Shown piece by piece: positions 22,475 through 35,351 of a stretch of DNA of 64,000 nucleotides (within the stretch, counting starts at the first letter, position 1; the number at the start of each line of letters is the position of its first letter). A program made the position numbers and the translations under genes. A model generated the notes under the pieces. The model ran no database searches. It was not told the origin of the DNA and saw only the letters and a program-made list of their open reading frames with translations. Location of the stretch: assembly GCF_003590095.1 (NCBI RefSeq), contig NW_020800324.1:1-64000 (forward strand), in the 5' to 3' direction. This DNA is from Trichoplusia ni (Eukaryota; Arthropoda; Insecta; Lepidoptera; Noctuidae).

Positions 22475-22985
22475 TCACTACCACAGACTGCCACTAACAC
22501 CACCACTCTCCTCGTTAACAGTGACGCGACACGAACGTGCAATAAGGCTTTCGCGCACTGCACCGACGCGGATGGCGGTCGACAGCGGACTGTGCGGGCG
22601 CTGCGTCGCGCGGCGCACAGTTACCCGCGCGACCTACTTGCCGGCCGCCGACCCACCCGAGAAAGTGAGAGTGCCCCCGGCCCCCGCGCGCTCTCCTAAC
22701 GGTCCACGCCGCTCTAGAATGCGCCGCCGCCGCTGCACCGGTGCGCCGGATATAGGCCGGGCGCATCCCGGTGGCGTCGCGGCGCGCGGCCGTTCACCCC
22801 GGGTCGTCGACCGCTCGATTGCACAACCGCGGAGGCTCCCCCGCGATCCCCCCGCGCCCGGGAGCCGGGCTGCAGCCGGCTCGGGTCGTCGACCGGCTCT
22901 ACGCCCGGTGACGTCAAACATGCGTCACGGCCTACCTCAATGCGCGCGCGCTCCCCTAGGGGCTGCACTGATCCAATTTAATTAA
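22475..22985 (-). promoter_or_regulatory. CpG-rich upstream region of E75B
   Basis: Strongly GC- and CpG-rich, directly upstream of the E75B start codon, so probably its leader and promoter. A minus-strand TCAGTG initiator-like sequence has its A at 22969, but no TATA box sits 30 bases before it. The long plus-strand open frame here is antisense to E75B and is attributed to composition. Confidence 0.5.
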
Positions 22986-25900
22986 TGGATCATTACTCCA
23001 CAATACGCCTGCTCAATTTATCATTCTAGTTCTCGCTCCGTTTATTACGACAAAACCAGGGAATCCCAGCTGACTGACCTATTGATGTAACATACACCTA
23101 GTCTAGTGTGTCCCTACATATTTTGTTTCTTTTAATTGAGTATGAATCTATAAACAATATCTGGGCCCTAAAGCTCATTCTATAGAACCGTAGCATAAAC
23201 GAGCACAGATATAAAATTTAACTGGCAATTAAGAATTTGCCAAGAATTTTAGTTTTTTAATAGATATAGGTAAGTTGGAAATACCATTTAACACGAAGTT
23301 TACGTTGTCATTGGATTTAAATGGTTAATCTTGTTTTAATAATGTTGTCAGTATCTTGATAGTAAGCGATCGCGGAGGCAGGGGCGGACGAGCTAACAGC
23401 GTAAGCGGGCCGCGCAGTGTTCGGGTCGGTGGCCTAATTTCGCGCTGCCATCGATCCATTGTGCGCTGTGCGAGTGGCCCATAATTGGTCGCAGCGCGGG
23501 CAGTGACCGGCCGTGCGGTCGATGACCTGCTGCCGCGAAAACAAAACCTTCCCCGCCCATCTCCCCGCACCACACTTAGCGAATACGAACCTACATATAC
23601 GTACAAAAATTACCTTTAATAGTTCGCGACTTACGAGTTACCTCGGATGTATACCTATGCAAGACTATTGACAATATTGTTAAATCCATAGCTATAACAA
23701 TAAAACCTCTTCTTAATAAGTACATTGTAGAATTAAATAATCTTAAAATGTCAACGACCTCTATTAACACGGTGACTTCATTACGAGTTCTAAAAACATT
23801 AGTTCTATTTGCGACGGTTACTAGGAAAATTAAATTTTACCCTAAGTAGAACAATTATTTTAGGTCATTATAATAATATCATGACTCAAGTACACAATAG
23901 GCACTCAATATGGTCCGAACTGGCACGACCAACAATATTGCTGCAATGATATAATTCATTTATTTTATTCAATACCTACTTATCGTTTACCTCACACTGT
24001 TGTTGTTTGTAATACCTATAACCTAGTCTTTAGTTTGTTGGGAAACTAGTTTTTAGATAAATAAATGTGAGAGTATTGCAATTGCGATAACAGCGAGTGA
24101 ATGATAGGAGCTTACGAGGTTGTAGTTGATGTTTCCTACGATTCCTACTCGGACGTATCGTGTGAGTTATGAGTGTGACGCATAGTCTCTGCTATATTGA
24201 CAAGTGACGGATTCACGTAACTAGTTCTCGCCTATTTGGTGAGTCACGAGAACGGATATATAAATGGCTCGTACATATAAATAAATACAGATATGAGGAG
24301 GGTTTCGTCAACTCTATGTAGGTCGGCTAGTCGCTTTCCTCACTGACACAGCTACTTTACTGACGGGATTTTATCAAACGTGAATATTACACTAAAACCA
24401 GTAATGATATACTACAAAGGCTCTGTTTACGGTAGGTGTCTATTAAACCTGACTATTGACGAAATGTCGCTGTGAATGCAATGATTGTTTCACTGTTAAT
24501 TATTATTTTTTAAGAAAATCACTTTAACCTGCTGTTGTAAATAAGTGTATTGTACACAGATCTTACTACCGATATATGTTCGTTGGTAAGAGTTGTCACT
24601 CGGCAGGGACAAACAGCGGTTAGGCGGGAGCGTGGCGAGGTGTTGCAGAGTGACGACGGCTAACGGTGCAGCGGACAACGACTCCACGAGCACCGGCTCG
24701 GGCCCAGAAAATGCTGACGCACCGCATTGCTATATTTTCGAGGAAGCGACCGCCGCACAAACACAAACCTCCTTGCTCTACGTGCCGATGCCACAGATGT
24801 TTCCTTGATAACACTGACTCACGTCATTCTCATTTGTTTCCCGTCCACGTATCGCGGTTTTATTCTAAGTAAGTAACGTAACTCTTATAGGTAATCGACG
24901 TCCTTATTGCAACATGGTGTCAATTGGTGTTAAAGTTGAATGTTGAACACATGTTTCATACAAATGCTATAAAAAATATTAAATAAATCAATTAGTTAAT
25001 ATTTTAATTTGTGTTTACCAATAAAAACCATTATTTTTTTTACAAAATCTGGTTTGTAAATATTGTACGTATAATCACTTAATTAAAATGTGTTGTAATG
25101 TAATAATTAAATGTAGAGCTGTACTAATTACGCGTTTGTTAAAATATTTACAAAAATAATTGTTTGTTGTCATATTTTTTTGAGTCAAGTTCGACATACA
25201 TGTATGTTCAACAGGAAATCGTAAACGCAAACGCAACAGTAAGCGCGCGATGTTCTCAATAAATAATATGACCGCGCGGAGATCAACGAACTTTTGAGCT
25301 GACAGTTCAAAAATAATGTGGGTTACGTTCACGTAGCGCGTACATTCGATGCCCGTAAAAGTTGTTTATGCGAGAAGAGGCGAAGCCTGGCGCGCGAGCT
25401 AGCTAGCGAGGTCGACGCCCGCTCGCCCTACACAGCAGAATTGGTGCCGAAAAAATAAGCGACCCACAATGCACGGAAATTATGTCGGCCAGCGCCGAGA
25501 ACAAAGAAGTCGGTGAGCTCTTTCGAGGTAGCAACCACACGAGCCGAATTATTTGTGGGTTACATTTTAACAGTTTGAAAAATTACTTTATTGATATAAA
25601 TCAGTAGAACTTTATAAAGTTGATATAACTATCTTATTTTATTTATATTTATGTTTTTGCTGCTAAAGTGTAATTTAAACGAGAACACAAAATGATATAT
25701 TGTTAAGTTGACATTGTGTTCATTTAAGAATGTCTTATTATTCGACTTATAGTAATAATGCATTGAATAGTAAGTGTGAGTTCGTTGACTTCGGTGTGTA
25801 CGGCCGAACACCCCGCACCTCATATCGTTATAAAAATTACACGCTCAGTCGTCATTCATTCAAGTTGTTTTCGTTCAGAGCCGCGCCGGGTGGTGGCGGC

Positions 25901-27573
25901 AGCACCGTAGCGCTACACTTAACGCGACGCGACATCTAGTGACGAGTAGTGGAACTAATTCTAACAGCTTCTATTTTGCGCCGCTAGTGCGCGCTGTGAG
26001 CGATAAAGTCAAACTTTTTAGATTGTGTTATCACGATCGTGAAATATTATTTTAAATAGCACTATTTTAAGATAGAATTTATCTTTTGGTTATAAATTCA
26101 AGATGCACTGGTGTGAACTTTAAAACCCACAAATTTTAATCTGAGAAGAGAAGTGGATTACAAAGAAAAAACGTTATAAAAACACGTTATACATTCAGAT
26201 TGATCAATGTGCAATAACAATGCATCAGACAAAACAACGGCATGTCTGGCGAGGGTCGCTCGGTGGCCGTCACTCCTATAAAGTCGTCGTCTAAAAGTGG
26301 TTTTGTCGAGCGTTGCACAATGCACCGACATCCGCGGGCCTGAAGGACACGCTTTGTCCAGAGCCTGCCCTGGCTGCTCTTGTAACGTACAAACCGGTTT
26401 ACACTACACTTGCACTTCATCCTAGCCTGCTTCCTCGCTTTCACGCTTGTAGGCGACCTCAAGCCGGTCCCAAGGCGATAAGAGACACTACGCTCTACCT
26501 TTAAGAAACTTGGTTATGATCGTCATCGTATGAGGAAGTAATTAGCAACTTCAAAGATTCCGAACGTTCAACTATCACGTAATTGCAAGCTTTCTCAAAC
26601 AATAAGTAACCTTAACACTATTTCCTACGTGTCTAAATAGATTTAATTTTTCAAGATTTGAATAATAACATAACAATGGCTCAGTAACATAACTAACAAA
26701 AGGACTGGCACCACATGGGTCAAATAAGACAAACAGAATCACAAAAAGGGTTATCAAGCTTTTAGTCAATTAATCTCTTTATGGGGATGGTTGTACCGAA
26801 TGAGGAATTAATGTTTCAAGTGTAGAACACTACAGATTTTGTATTTAAGTTGAATGTATGAATTTGTTGACTTTGTACAATAATAGTGACGTTGGTCACT
26901 GCATTTTGTACAATGCATGTCTCACTTAAACTGTGAGGTTTAAAAAGCGACAGCCGGTTCCCGTGTGATTGTTCCGGGGCAGGTATTATAAATAAAATGT
27001 TTGGAATTGGGGCGCAGGGGCCTGTCCGTCGCCGACCGAGGCCAGCAGGTACCTACCCGTTGACCCAAAAACCATTCTCTACATAACACAAATTCACACG
27101 ATACGTTTTTTACCGATTAGTTGATTTACAAAGCGGGCGTCGCGTCGTGGAAGTGAATCCAATTAACATTTTGTCAGTAAATAAGGTCATCTGGTCGGTG
27201 TTTATGCAGCGGGTGCACAGAGATTGTGTTCCGCGTGTCGTGACCTTGGCGCTGGATCTGACTGGCACCTGTCGCGAGACAGCGCCACCGAGGGGGCGTC
27301 GAGAGCTGTCACCCGCACGCACACTTCCTACTTCACAAGCCCCCGGGCTACCCGCATCTGATCCTCAATTAAGGGCACTTAAATGTCATAAGATGCACTC
27401 GAGACGTTTCGTACTCCGTCGGGTTCTGCTGCAGTCTAACGAGAGTGGTGGTGACAGTAGATAGAGTCACAGTAGATATTGCTGTGGTAGAGTCATTCAA
27501 AAAGGTGCTGGTGAGCATTGACGTTGGCATCATATTACACAAATGTACATCAGTTCATGAAAAGAATATTTAC
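22986..27573 (-). other. E75 intron between finger exons, upstream of E75B
   Basis: Intron for A/C. It holds a CpG-rich islet at 23360-23570, a half-site pair AGGTCAGTCAGCT on the minus strand (about 23080-23068), and a GC patch near 27230-27340. No additional exon recognised. Confidence 0.6.
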
Positions 27574-27662
27574 CTTGCAGCCTTCACAGGAATGCACGCC
27601 ATAATGGAATCCACTAGCTTTATCACCGCAAACGCGGCACAGCACCGTAGTACCGTCAAACT
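27574..27662 (-). CDS. E75: E75A/C first-zinc-finger exon
   Basis: This 89-base exon has a TTTTGTTGCAG acceptor and a GTAAAT donor. It encodes FDGTTVLCRVCGDKASGF then HYGVHSCEGCK, the complete first zinc finger with Cys47, Cys50, Cys64 and Cys67 (E75A numbering) and the EGCK start of the P-box. It enters with two bases (AG) of a split codon, so any upstream exon ending in phase 1 with G gives Glu. Both the E75A exon (30696) and the E75C-type exon (57514) end that way. It exits in phase 0 into GFFRRS. E75B and E75D skip it because their starts lie downstream. Confidence 0.96.
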
Positions 27663-30600
27663 CTGCAACAAAACAGAAAACGGTTATAGAGACCTGTGTA
27701 CGTAATTCGCGATAAATTTTATGGACGTTTCAAAGATTACGGCGTTAGTTAGCTCGTGCCAAACATCCTGAGTTGTGTTACACGGCGGGCGTGTGTAACA
27801 AACATTGTGGCGATTGCACGTGACCTTGCGCCTGCGCACCGTCGCCGCCACAGCCACTGCTTACACGTTTGTAATTACTCATTCGCGATAATTTCGACAA
27901 TCTGGTATGTTTAGCTGCTCAATGTTATCGACAATCAGACTATCAACATACAAGGCGGAAATAATTAAATTCTGTTATGTAAACCTATTTTTGAACACTC
28001 TAAATAGTTCAAATAATGACATTAATTTATGTAATTCAATCTCAATAATGTTAATTTAAGTTGCAGTTTCGGACGGGGGAAACGAGAGCTACAAAAAACA
28101 TAGATCTAAAATTGTTTTTAAACATTGTGAAAATGACGTTTATCAGTGCAATGACAACTATGATATCGACGTCATTATTGTATAGATAAGCGCGGTGTTA
28201 AAAGTTAATGAAAGTGTTAGTTAAAGTATTGTGTAGGGGCATTCTGCTAGTTGATACACGTGAGACTCGATCGCGTGATTATTAGCTTGGCTTTCGTTTC
28301 AACTCATAACATTACCTCACGATAAGAGATTTTGCAAGCATTTTTACTGCCTCCTGATTAGTGTGAAAAATGCATAATTCTTTTCAATGCCTAGTCGTTT
28401 GTGCTGTTTATAATGTATCAATTAACACAACTCCGAATAAAAATAATGCATGGATTGTCTAAACACACATTAACATGATGTATCGTATTGCAATGCTCAT
28501 ATTGCGTGCCTCAAGGTGACAGACGCTTAATAAACATTTAGAAAGTCTCTTAGCTAAGAGAGTCATCGACCCCAGCCACGTAACTAACAACATTGTTTTC
28601 ATAGGACTACGGTAGTCATTCCGATCATGTCAGATATAAACTGATTTACATTATGTTGACCTTAATAGGTCAAAAGTTACGTGTTCATATACATTATTAT
28701 CCAATAAGTTAATTGTAGACATAATTAATAATGTAGAGTTATCGTCGAGTAAATATGAATTTGAGCTGTCGTAATGGTTTAAGTAATAATGTTTAATAGG
28801 TCAGTGATAGGTGCAGCCCCCGGCAACAGGTGCGGCGGAGCGCGGCGGCTCCAGCGGGAACTGGTTCAGGCGGCGCCCCGACTGCTCTCACTTTCCTCTT
28901 CCAGCCGTTTGTTTATTTGTTAAGGGCGCGGGCTTGTCGGGCCTTTTGGAACAAACTTTCTATTTCTGGCGTACACCACTAGCCGCGGGTCGACGTTCGA
29001 CGCCGTCGCTTTCTATAGTCGTTACTTTCTTTTTTCTACAGATGTCGAATGAACGTCTTCGAGGTAATAACTCTGATCTCGACTGAAGGAACGGCGCTAG
29101 CATATCGCTATTGCTTAGCTAAGTTAAGTTCGCAGTGGAACAGGGAAAGCATGCGAGACGTAACGCTGCAGTTGCAACAGTAGCGTGCAGCCATTTCTCC
29201 TCGTATGATGCAACGCGCGCGTTTTTCTGTGGCGTGTGTGAGAGTCGCTCGTTCGTTACGTCAATTAAAAGACGAGGAAAGTGCGCGAGAAAGTCTCGCG
29301 GCCACGTAACGAGCGCCGAGCGCCGCTGCCGACCGTGCAGAACACTGACGCGGCCATTCCGACCGCGGATCTGTGTCACGGTGATGTTTGTTTGTAAATA
29401 ATTTGTACTTCACGACGATCAAAATCACGTTTCACACTTTACTTCCTCGTCAGATAACACGTTTGTTTCGCGTACCTAAAGCGATTGTTCTGTAATTGTT
29501 TAGAATTTTCCGAATTTCAGACAGTAGCCTTGTTCGATACGTGCTATAGCAACTAGTTCATCCTAAATGAATATGTGCAAGCGAGAAGTTTGTGTATTCT
29601 GCATTCAGAGAAAGTAAAAGTGGTGTGGTGTGACTGGTGAGGCAGTTGCCGTTGCCACGTAGAACCTGCTTGCTTGCTTCTAACAGTTAAAGTGGATTTC
29701 TAAGCAGAAAAACTTAATTATGATATTTAATGTCGTAGATGCCGAGTAGACGCATGTATGTGAACGGGTCTTAAAGATGCAAGTTTACGTGCAACATTAA
29801 CTCTTTGTTGGTTTGGACTGTAAATTTCATGGGAAAAATGTACAATAGGAATCGATAAAGAGCGATAACATCATTAGGAATTGATTGCGAGCTCTCAAGG
29901 GCTGCAGCCGCGGCGGGGACCGGACCCCATCGCTCTACACTAGGAAACTATTGACATTGTTGTACATTGCAATTATTTCGCACAATGCAGTTTTAATTGT
30001 TTTTTCGGTGGGCTCTTTCGATCGGAAACGTATAAGAATTCATCCATCAAAATTCGTTCTGCGGAAGTTTTGATAAATTGATTTTTTATTTCAGTTACCC
30101 TTTCATTACTAAAAATATTATCATTAATCAGAATTAAGAAAAAAGTCGTTACGATTAGTGTGGCATGAAATGTATTACAAAGTGATTTCATCACAGGCCG
30201 TGTTGGTCCCAGACTTTTTAGTAGTTACCGCGGCGAAATAAAATTGAAAGAAAATCTATTATGTCATTAAATTCCATCTACTTTTATAAAAATAAGATTT
30301 TGTTTAATGTTGTTTTATAATTTTGATAATTATTTCATAAGCACAACATAGGTAAACAACAACGTCTGCCTAGGTAAGCTAGGCTTTATAAATATAACTA
30401 TAGGTAATCCTATACTTATTCGAGAGACTATTAATATTTTAATTGATAAAAATCGTTTTATGTTATTTCGAGACAGTATAACATCAAAGCACTAACAAAA
30501 AATGAAATAAATATAATATAGATATTCAAATAAATAATTACTAATGGTTGTTAATGACGAAAGTGTTTGGAATGGGGGATCCTGTCGGAACGGTATCACA

Positions 30601-30695
30601 ATAACAATAATACCGACAAAGTTGTCAAACCGTAACATGACGCAACGTAAATACAAGATGTAAATAACACAAAATAATTGTATTAAAGGCACTAC
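27663..30695 (-). other. E75A intron 1
   Basis: 3.0-kb intron, also part of the E75C intron. It contains the everted half-sites at 28656 and CpG-rich islets at 28810-28870 and 29150-29370. No coding exon seen. Confidence 0.65.
28656..28673. promoter_or_regulatory. Everted nuclear-receptor half-sites (TTGACCT-4-AGGTCAA)
   Basis: Two perfect seven-base half-sites face outwards with a TAAT spacer. AGGTCA cores preceded by A/T are the binding type of E75, HR3 and related receptors. The element lies in the 3-kb intron between the E75A exon and finger 1. Binding is not shown. Confidence 0.45.
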
Positions 30696-30810
30696 CTATA
30701 TGCAACTCAGGTTCTCGCTCCTTATGCGCCGGGCTCATCATATTATGGTCAGCCGGCGTAGGCGCATCGTATCGCCCGTAACTGCTATCAGGAGACATCA
30801 CTAAAGTCAT
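30696..30810 (-). CDS. E75: E75A first coding exon
   Basis: This exon encodes the 38-residue A-specific N-terminus, MTLVMSPDSSYGRYDAP through MMSPAHKEREPELHI, plus one base G that completes Glu39 at the finger-1 junction (...EPELHIEFDGTTVLC). It ends at a GTAGTG donor. The start is set by an in-frame TAA directly upstream at 30813-30811; a second Met sits at residue 5. I recognise this N-terminus as the lepidopteran E75A type, and the ELHIEFDG joint resembles fly E75A. The assembled E75A protein is 704 aa, in the usual size range for moth E75A. E75A is the classic ecdysone-induced early isoform and the upstream islet (30.9-31.6 kb) is the likely promoter/leader. Confidence 0.93.
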
Positions 30811-31620
30811 TTATATGTTTATCTGCTTAGAAACTAATTATTTAGTCCTCCTCCGCACTGCACTACACGTAAACCACATGAAGCCCGCTGGCTCTCAGAC
30901 ATTAAACGTCCTGCCGCTGTAACACTGAATATAGGACAGAAGTGCATGGGCCGAGTCGCGCGGCCGGCACGTCGAGGGATGAAGGTCGCTCGTTCCGCGC
31001 TATAGCCGCTGCACGCGCCGCGTGCGACTCACTCGAGCTCGATCGACGAACTGAGCGAGGGCCGCGCGCGCTCCTGCTTGAAGCCGCGCGAGTCTCCCCT
31101 TAAGAGTGAAAGTCTGCAAAAAGATCAGCGCTCTGTGCGATACAATCGCTTCGACTACCAAGCGTAGCCGGCTAAGCGAAATTCGCCTTTATCGTTCGAC
31201 TAAGCTTGTCGTTCTACGCTTCAGAGCGAGGATCGGCGCGCTTCGAACTCCGGTCTCCGAGGTCATTGCCGCGCCAACAGGCGACCAATCGCAAGCACGC
31301 GCAGACGTGCGCGGCGAGCGATTGGAGGGCTGGCGGCTCCGCTCCCCGCGGCCCGCGCTCCAGCGCGAGTTCGAAGACCCGAACCTTGCGGCTCACGGCG
31401 GCCAAGGTCGCGCGAGAGCGGCACCGACAGAGAGACTAGCCGAGCGTTCGAGTGGGACGTAGCCGTTGCCGGTTGCGTCACACTACGAAAATATTTTTGG
31501 TGATGGAACGCGAGTGAACTTGAACACGAAATCGAGCTAATGGATGGCGAGCGCGGTGTAGGTCGCCGCGTGACGGACTGACCCGCTGCCGGAGCGGCCT
31601 GCTTCCCTCTTAGCACACAC
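30811..31620 (-). promoter_or_regulatory. CpG-rich upstream region and probable leader of E75A
   Basis: An 800-base GC- and CpG-rich block immediately upstream of the E75A start codon, the richest in the window outside exons. It should include the E75A leader and core promoter. It carries a CCAAGGTCG FTZ-F1-type site at 31402-31410. Confidence 0.55.
31048..31056 (-). promoter_or_regulatory. Possible E75A initiator
   Basis: TCAGTT on the coding strand with its A at 31052 sits inside the CpG-rich islet 240 bases upstream of the E75A start codon. No TATA box is seen 30 bases upstream and the downstream element is imperfect, so this is one candidate start among several. Confidence 0.22.
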
Positions 31621-31992
31621 TTCCGGGAATTCAGAACATTATTTCCAAGTATTTGTCCGTGAAAACCTTAGGTTTCCTTTAAAAAAATATGCACATGTTT
31701 CTGTCAGTCTCAATAATACTCTATAGATTGCAAAAACGTGATACTCTATACTATAAAAATATCGTTTAATCGAATACACGTGATATGACAACTAGGTAGG
31801 TATGATAATAATTAAGAACACGGACAAATTAGAGCTCCTATAGTACCGAATAACCGATAGCCATTATGTTATTGATTAAAACTGTACTAAATACGTAAGA
31901 AGAAACTTTGTGTAACCTCTACATAATACGTATTACCTACCTTCTTGTAATTGATAAACAAGTTTCTTTTAACAATCGGTACATAAACACGA

Positions 31993-32001
31993 CTTTATAT
32001 A
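31993..32001 (-). promoter_or_regulatory. TATA-box-like sequence upstream of E75A
   Basis: TATATAAAG on the coding strand. If used, it would imply a leader of about 1.15 kb before the E75A start codon. No initiator is seen at the expected spacing, and the CpG-rich islet nearer the gene is an alternative start region. Confidence 0.25.
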
Positions 32002-32126
32002 ACACTGACGATACAAATGTTGCGAAAGCAGAAGATTAGTTCTTATTCCAGGGGCGTACGGTTCGTATTAGTTTGCGTGCGGAGTTATTTACGCGAGATA
32101 AAACGAGTGGCGGTGGGCGTCGCGGC

Positions 32127-32139
32127 GGGTGAATGACCT
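32127..32139. promoter_or_regulatory. Ecdysone-response-element-like inverted repeat upstream of E75A
   Basis: GGGTGAATGACCT matches 12 of 13 positions of the EcR/USP consensus RGKTCANTGAMCY. It is 1.3 kb upstream of the E75A start codon and about 130 bases upstream of a minus-strand TATATAAAG (32001-31993). One-mismatch hits are expected about twice by chance in this window, so position is the main argument. Confidence 0.35.
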
Positions 32140-35100
32140 GGAAATTTTGGCGCAGGCCGGTCAAGGCCACGGCAGCACGCGGCGCGCAGGCGCTGCTCAC
32201 CACCAGCCTACTGACGTACTGACACTCACCAACAACACTTTTCTCCAACGACACACATACGTTTCCTGATGATACAATTACATTACAACTAATATAAAGA
32301 TCGCGTATAAATTCGTTTTAAAGCCGACTCCACAAGACTAGAAGAAAAAAATTGGCACAGATTTAAGAAATCAACAAGTAATTCGAACCAAGATTTATTT
32401 TAATGAGAAACACAATTAATGCTTAAACATTAGTAGGTGGTATTAAATCGCATTTTAAAAGTTATCTGATATGTTATTGTTGTTGTTAAACGATATTGAA
32501 GTTTGTCCTAATTTCGCAAATATAAATACTACTAACACTAACATTCGTTGTGACTTCTCGCCACTAGAATAATTGACACTAGAAAATGTCGCGTAACATA
32601 ACTTTTAATGAATAAACTTACTAAATTAGTAATTTGTTCTTTGCTCCGACTTTGACAGCAAGATTCTAAGAGACTTGCCAACAAAACTTCTTTTTCATGT
32701 ATGAATTAAATTGCTATAATTATAAACTTCTAAAACATTCTAAAACGTTAGCAAAAGGGTTTTGCTATAAACACACAAGTTAAAGGTGTTCGATTTTTTT
32801 CATAATATTTTTTATCAAAATTATTTCGCTTCAATACTTTCCCTTTTGCACAAAAGGGAACTTTTTAAAGGGTTTCGCAAATATCCTCCCACGTGTTGTT
32901 ATAAAAAGTAAAGCTTGTCTACTGAACACATGCATTAAACATGGTGTTTTAGAAATAATATATTATGATGCAGATGATGATGTTTTACTTTTAAGTAATG
33001 AATATACTGGTTTTCAACAAAAGACGAGAATTAAGACCTATTAGTTGATAGGTAATGGCAAATTTTACAAAATTAAAAAGTTATAAAAAATTGTTTATCA
33101 ATTTCAGAAGTTTTTAACTGGAAAGCTAATGCAAAATCCATATAATCAATGTATAATAATATTAACTTAGTATTTTGTCCCCTGATCTCTGACACTTAAA
33201 TCAAACAATAAAAAAACTAATGGCAACATGTGTGTCGATTAAAACGTGGAACTGAATAGGAACCCAGTTTTTTACTTCCTTCCGCTGCCCTCACTTTTAA
33301 TACCGGGGTGCGAATATCAAATTTCATGTCAGCTTTTACTTCTGTGTTGAAAAATAATACTGATCTCTACCTCGATTAAAATAGAGCTCTGTTTTGCGTG
33401 TTAGCGCCTAAAACTACAAACCCGGCCGGCATCGTCGGTCGGTAGCCACATGTGTAGTTTTCTATTGTTCATTGTGACCACAGTTGATGATCCCGATTAA
33501 ACCGCCATTTTTTTTATAAAAAAATAAAAAGTAGACCGTATGCCTTATTCTTTGCAATTTATGGTTTCAACTTTTTCCGGACTTTTACATTTCTTCCATA
33601 ACTTATTAAATTACACTGGAACGTGACCCATGTAGGTATATTTTGTGGTCATTTACGTAAATAGGTCAACCAGGACAAAGCGTCGGCCAAGCGTGAAGGC
33701 TGTCAAAAAAAACATTTACAAGAGAGTAGTTTGACCACATCATTAGTGTTTAATACACATCATGGCCTTTAAGTATTATTTGAAAAGTTGATGGACTTAA
33801 TAAAAGGCAACAATAACTGAGGGTCCGGTCGGCCTTCTCGCGACGGACGAAGGACGCTGGGACAATAGTGAGCGTGCCAGCCTCCGGACAAACGGGACTC
33901 AGCGCCTATTTACATCGCACCCATTATCCCACTCATAAATTAGCTTAACAACTTTTCAAAGAATGTGATTAAAAGATCCCTTTTAAAGCGTAAACCACAG
34001 AGGAACGAGTTAATATACGCACCATTTAATTTGAATGACAAAGGGCCAATTATGGGTGCATGAACGTCAATTCTGTTTGCACAATTTAGAAGATTGCACT
34101 GAAGCAGGTTACTGAAAGGAGAACATATAAAATGCCTGTCAAAATTAAGTCTTTGGGACAATGATGACGAAACAAATGTTAATTAATCGGCAATGTTTAA
34201 AACATATTTGCCGAACAGACTTTCGAAACGAAGTTCAGTATAAAAGTAAAGACGCAATACTTTTGTAATCGGATGCTGTCGGCCTGGATTCGATTTAAAG
34301 TTCTGCCGGTCACGAGGAGCTTCGTTGGCAACATTCGCGACCGCGTCCGAATGTTCGTAGTACTTCGTAGCTCCGAGCTCGCAGCGGACGAGCGCGGTCA
34401 AGGCCTCGCCCGCGCTGAGACCGCGATTACACCCGATGCGCATCGGAAACCCGACACGCCGACACTATTTTTGTTATTGTAACCATATTTGACCAACCAG
34501 TTGGTGGTTATGTAGAACAATCATTACGTAGCTTGAATTAGAACCACACTGCCAAAACTGATACATATTATGTATTGGAAAACTGCTCAATAACAATGTT
34601 AGCTAGCGCATTTTACTTCTGAAATATAGTTATGTAGATCTTGATTGATAGGGACGATTGGAAAACTAAATTACTAGGGATATGAATGTCCAAATAATAA
34701 TCTAAAACTTTTTCAAATTCACTTCAAAAAGTTTCAAACACATTATTATTCCTTTTTGGGTTTCAACCAATAATATAATGTTTTATTTATCAAAAGGTAC
34801 GTAATGTATTATGGCGAATAATGCCGAGCTGTGGCGAGTTTTTCCGAAGCAGTGCGAGGTCAGCATGAGTCAATTACCTCGGGCATGCTGTTGCTTTGCC
34901 GTCGTCGACACCGACACAAAAGCCATACAATTATATATTACTATCTTATTTTGTTTAGAACTTATGTTTAGTGTAAGTAAATGTTGTTGTTTAGATTTCA
35001 CATGTTTTTAATACTCATAATAAAGTAGAGAATTACTTAAGTTTAATCCAAACCTTGATAAATTTAATTATTTTTTTCGGAATATTTGTTATAATACCAT

Positions 35101-35336
35101 AGTACGAAAGGCAATGAACTAAACGCTAAAAGATTTTGTCACTAACATTTATATTTAAAAAAGATGAAAAAAAGGTTATGGAACAAGACCAATATTGTGA
35201 TATGACGATACGAAAAAACCGTGTATATTCGTTTGCCAGAATATATGATTACCATGAAAATGCCAGCATGTCATACAAGCCGTGTGATCCGGACGCTCTC
35301 AATCGTGGTTGACCTCGGCTGATTCGGCAACCCGTG

Positions 35337-35351
35337 CCAAGGCCAAGGTCA
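35337..35351. promoter_or_regulatory. Two overlapping FTZ-F1-type sites
   Basis: CCAAGGCCA (35337-35345) and CCAAGGTCA (35343-35351) both fit YCAAGGYCR, the monomer site of FTZ-F1 and related receptors, overlapping by three bases. They lie about 4.5 kb upstream of the E75A exon. Confidence 0.35.

Noticed and set aside
22107..22985. A 292-codon open frame on the plus strand
   Set aside because: It is antisense to the E75B exon and its CpG-rich upstream region; arginine- and proline-heavy composition is what GC-rich antisense DNA gives, and no domain is visible.
24249..24258. TATATAAAT on the plus strand as a promoter
   Set aside because: Wrong strand for E75 and no open frame or initiator downstream that I can support.
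31106..31616. Open frames of 60-120 codons on both strands
   Set aside because: All lie in the CpG-rich E75A upstream region; simultaneous openness in several frames points to composition.
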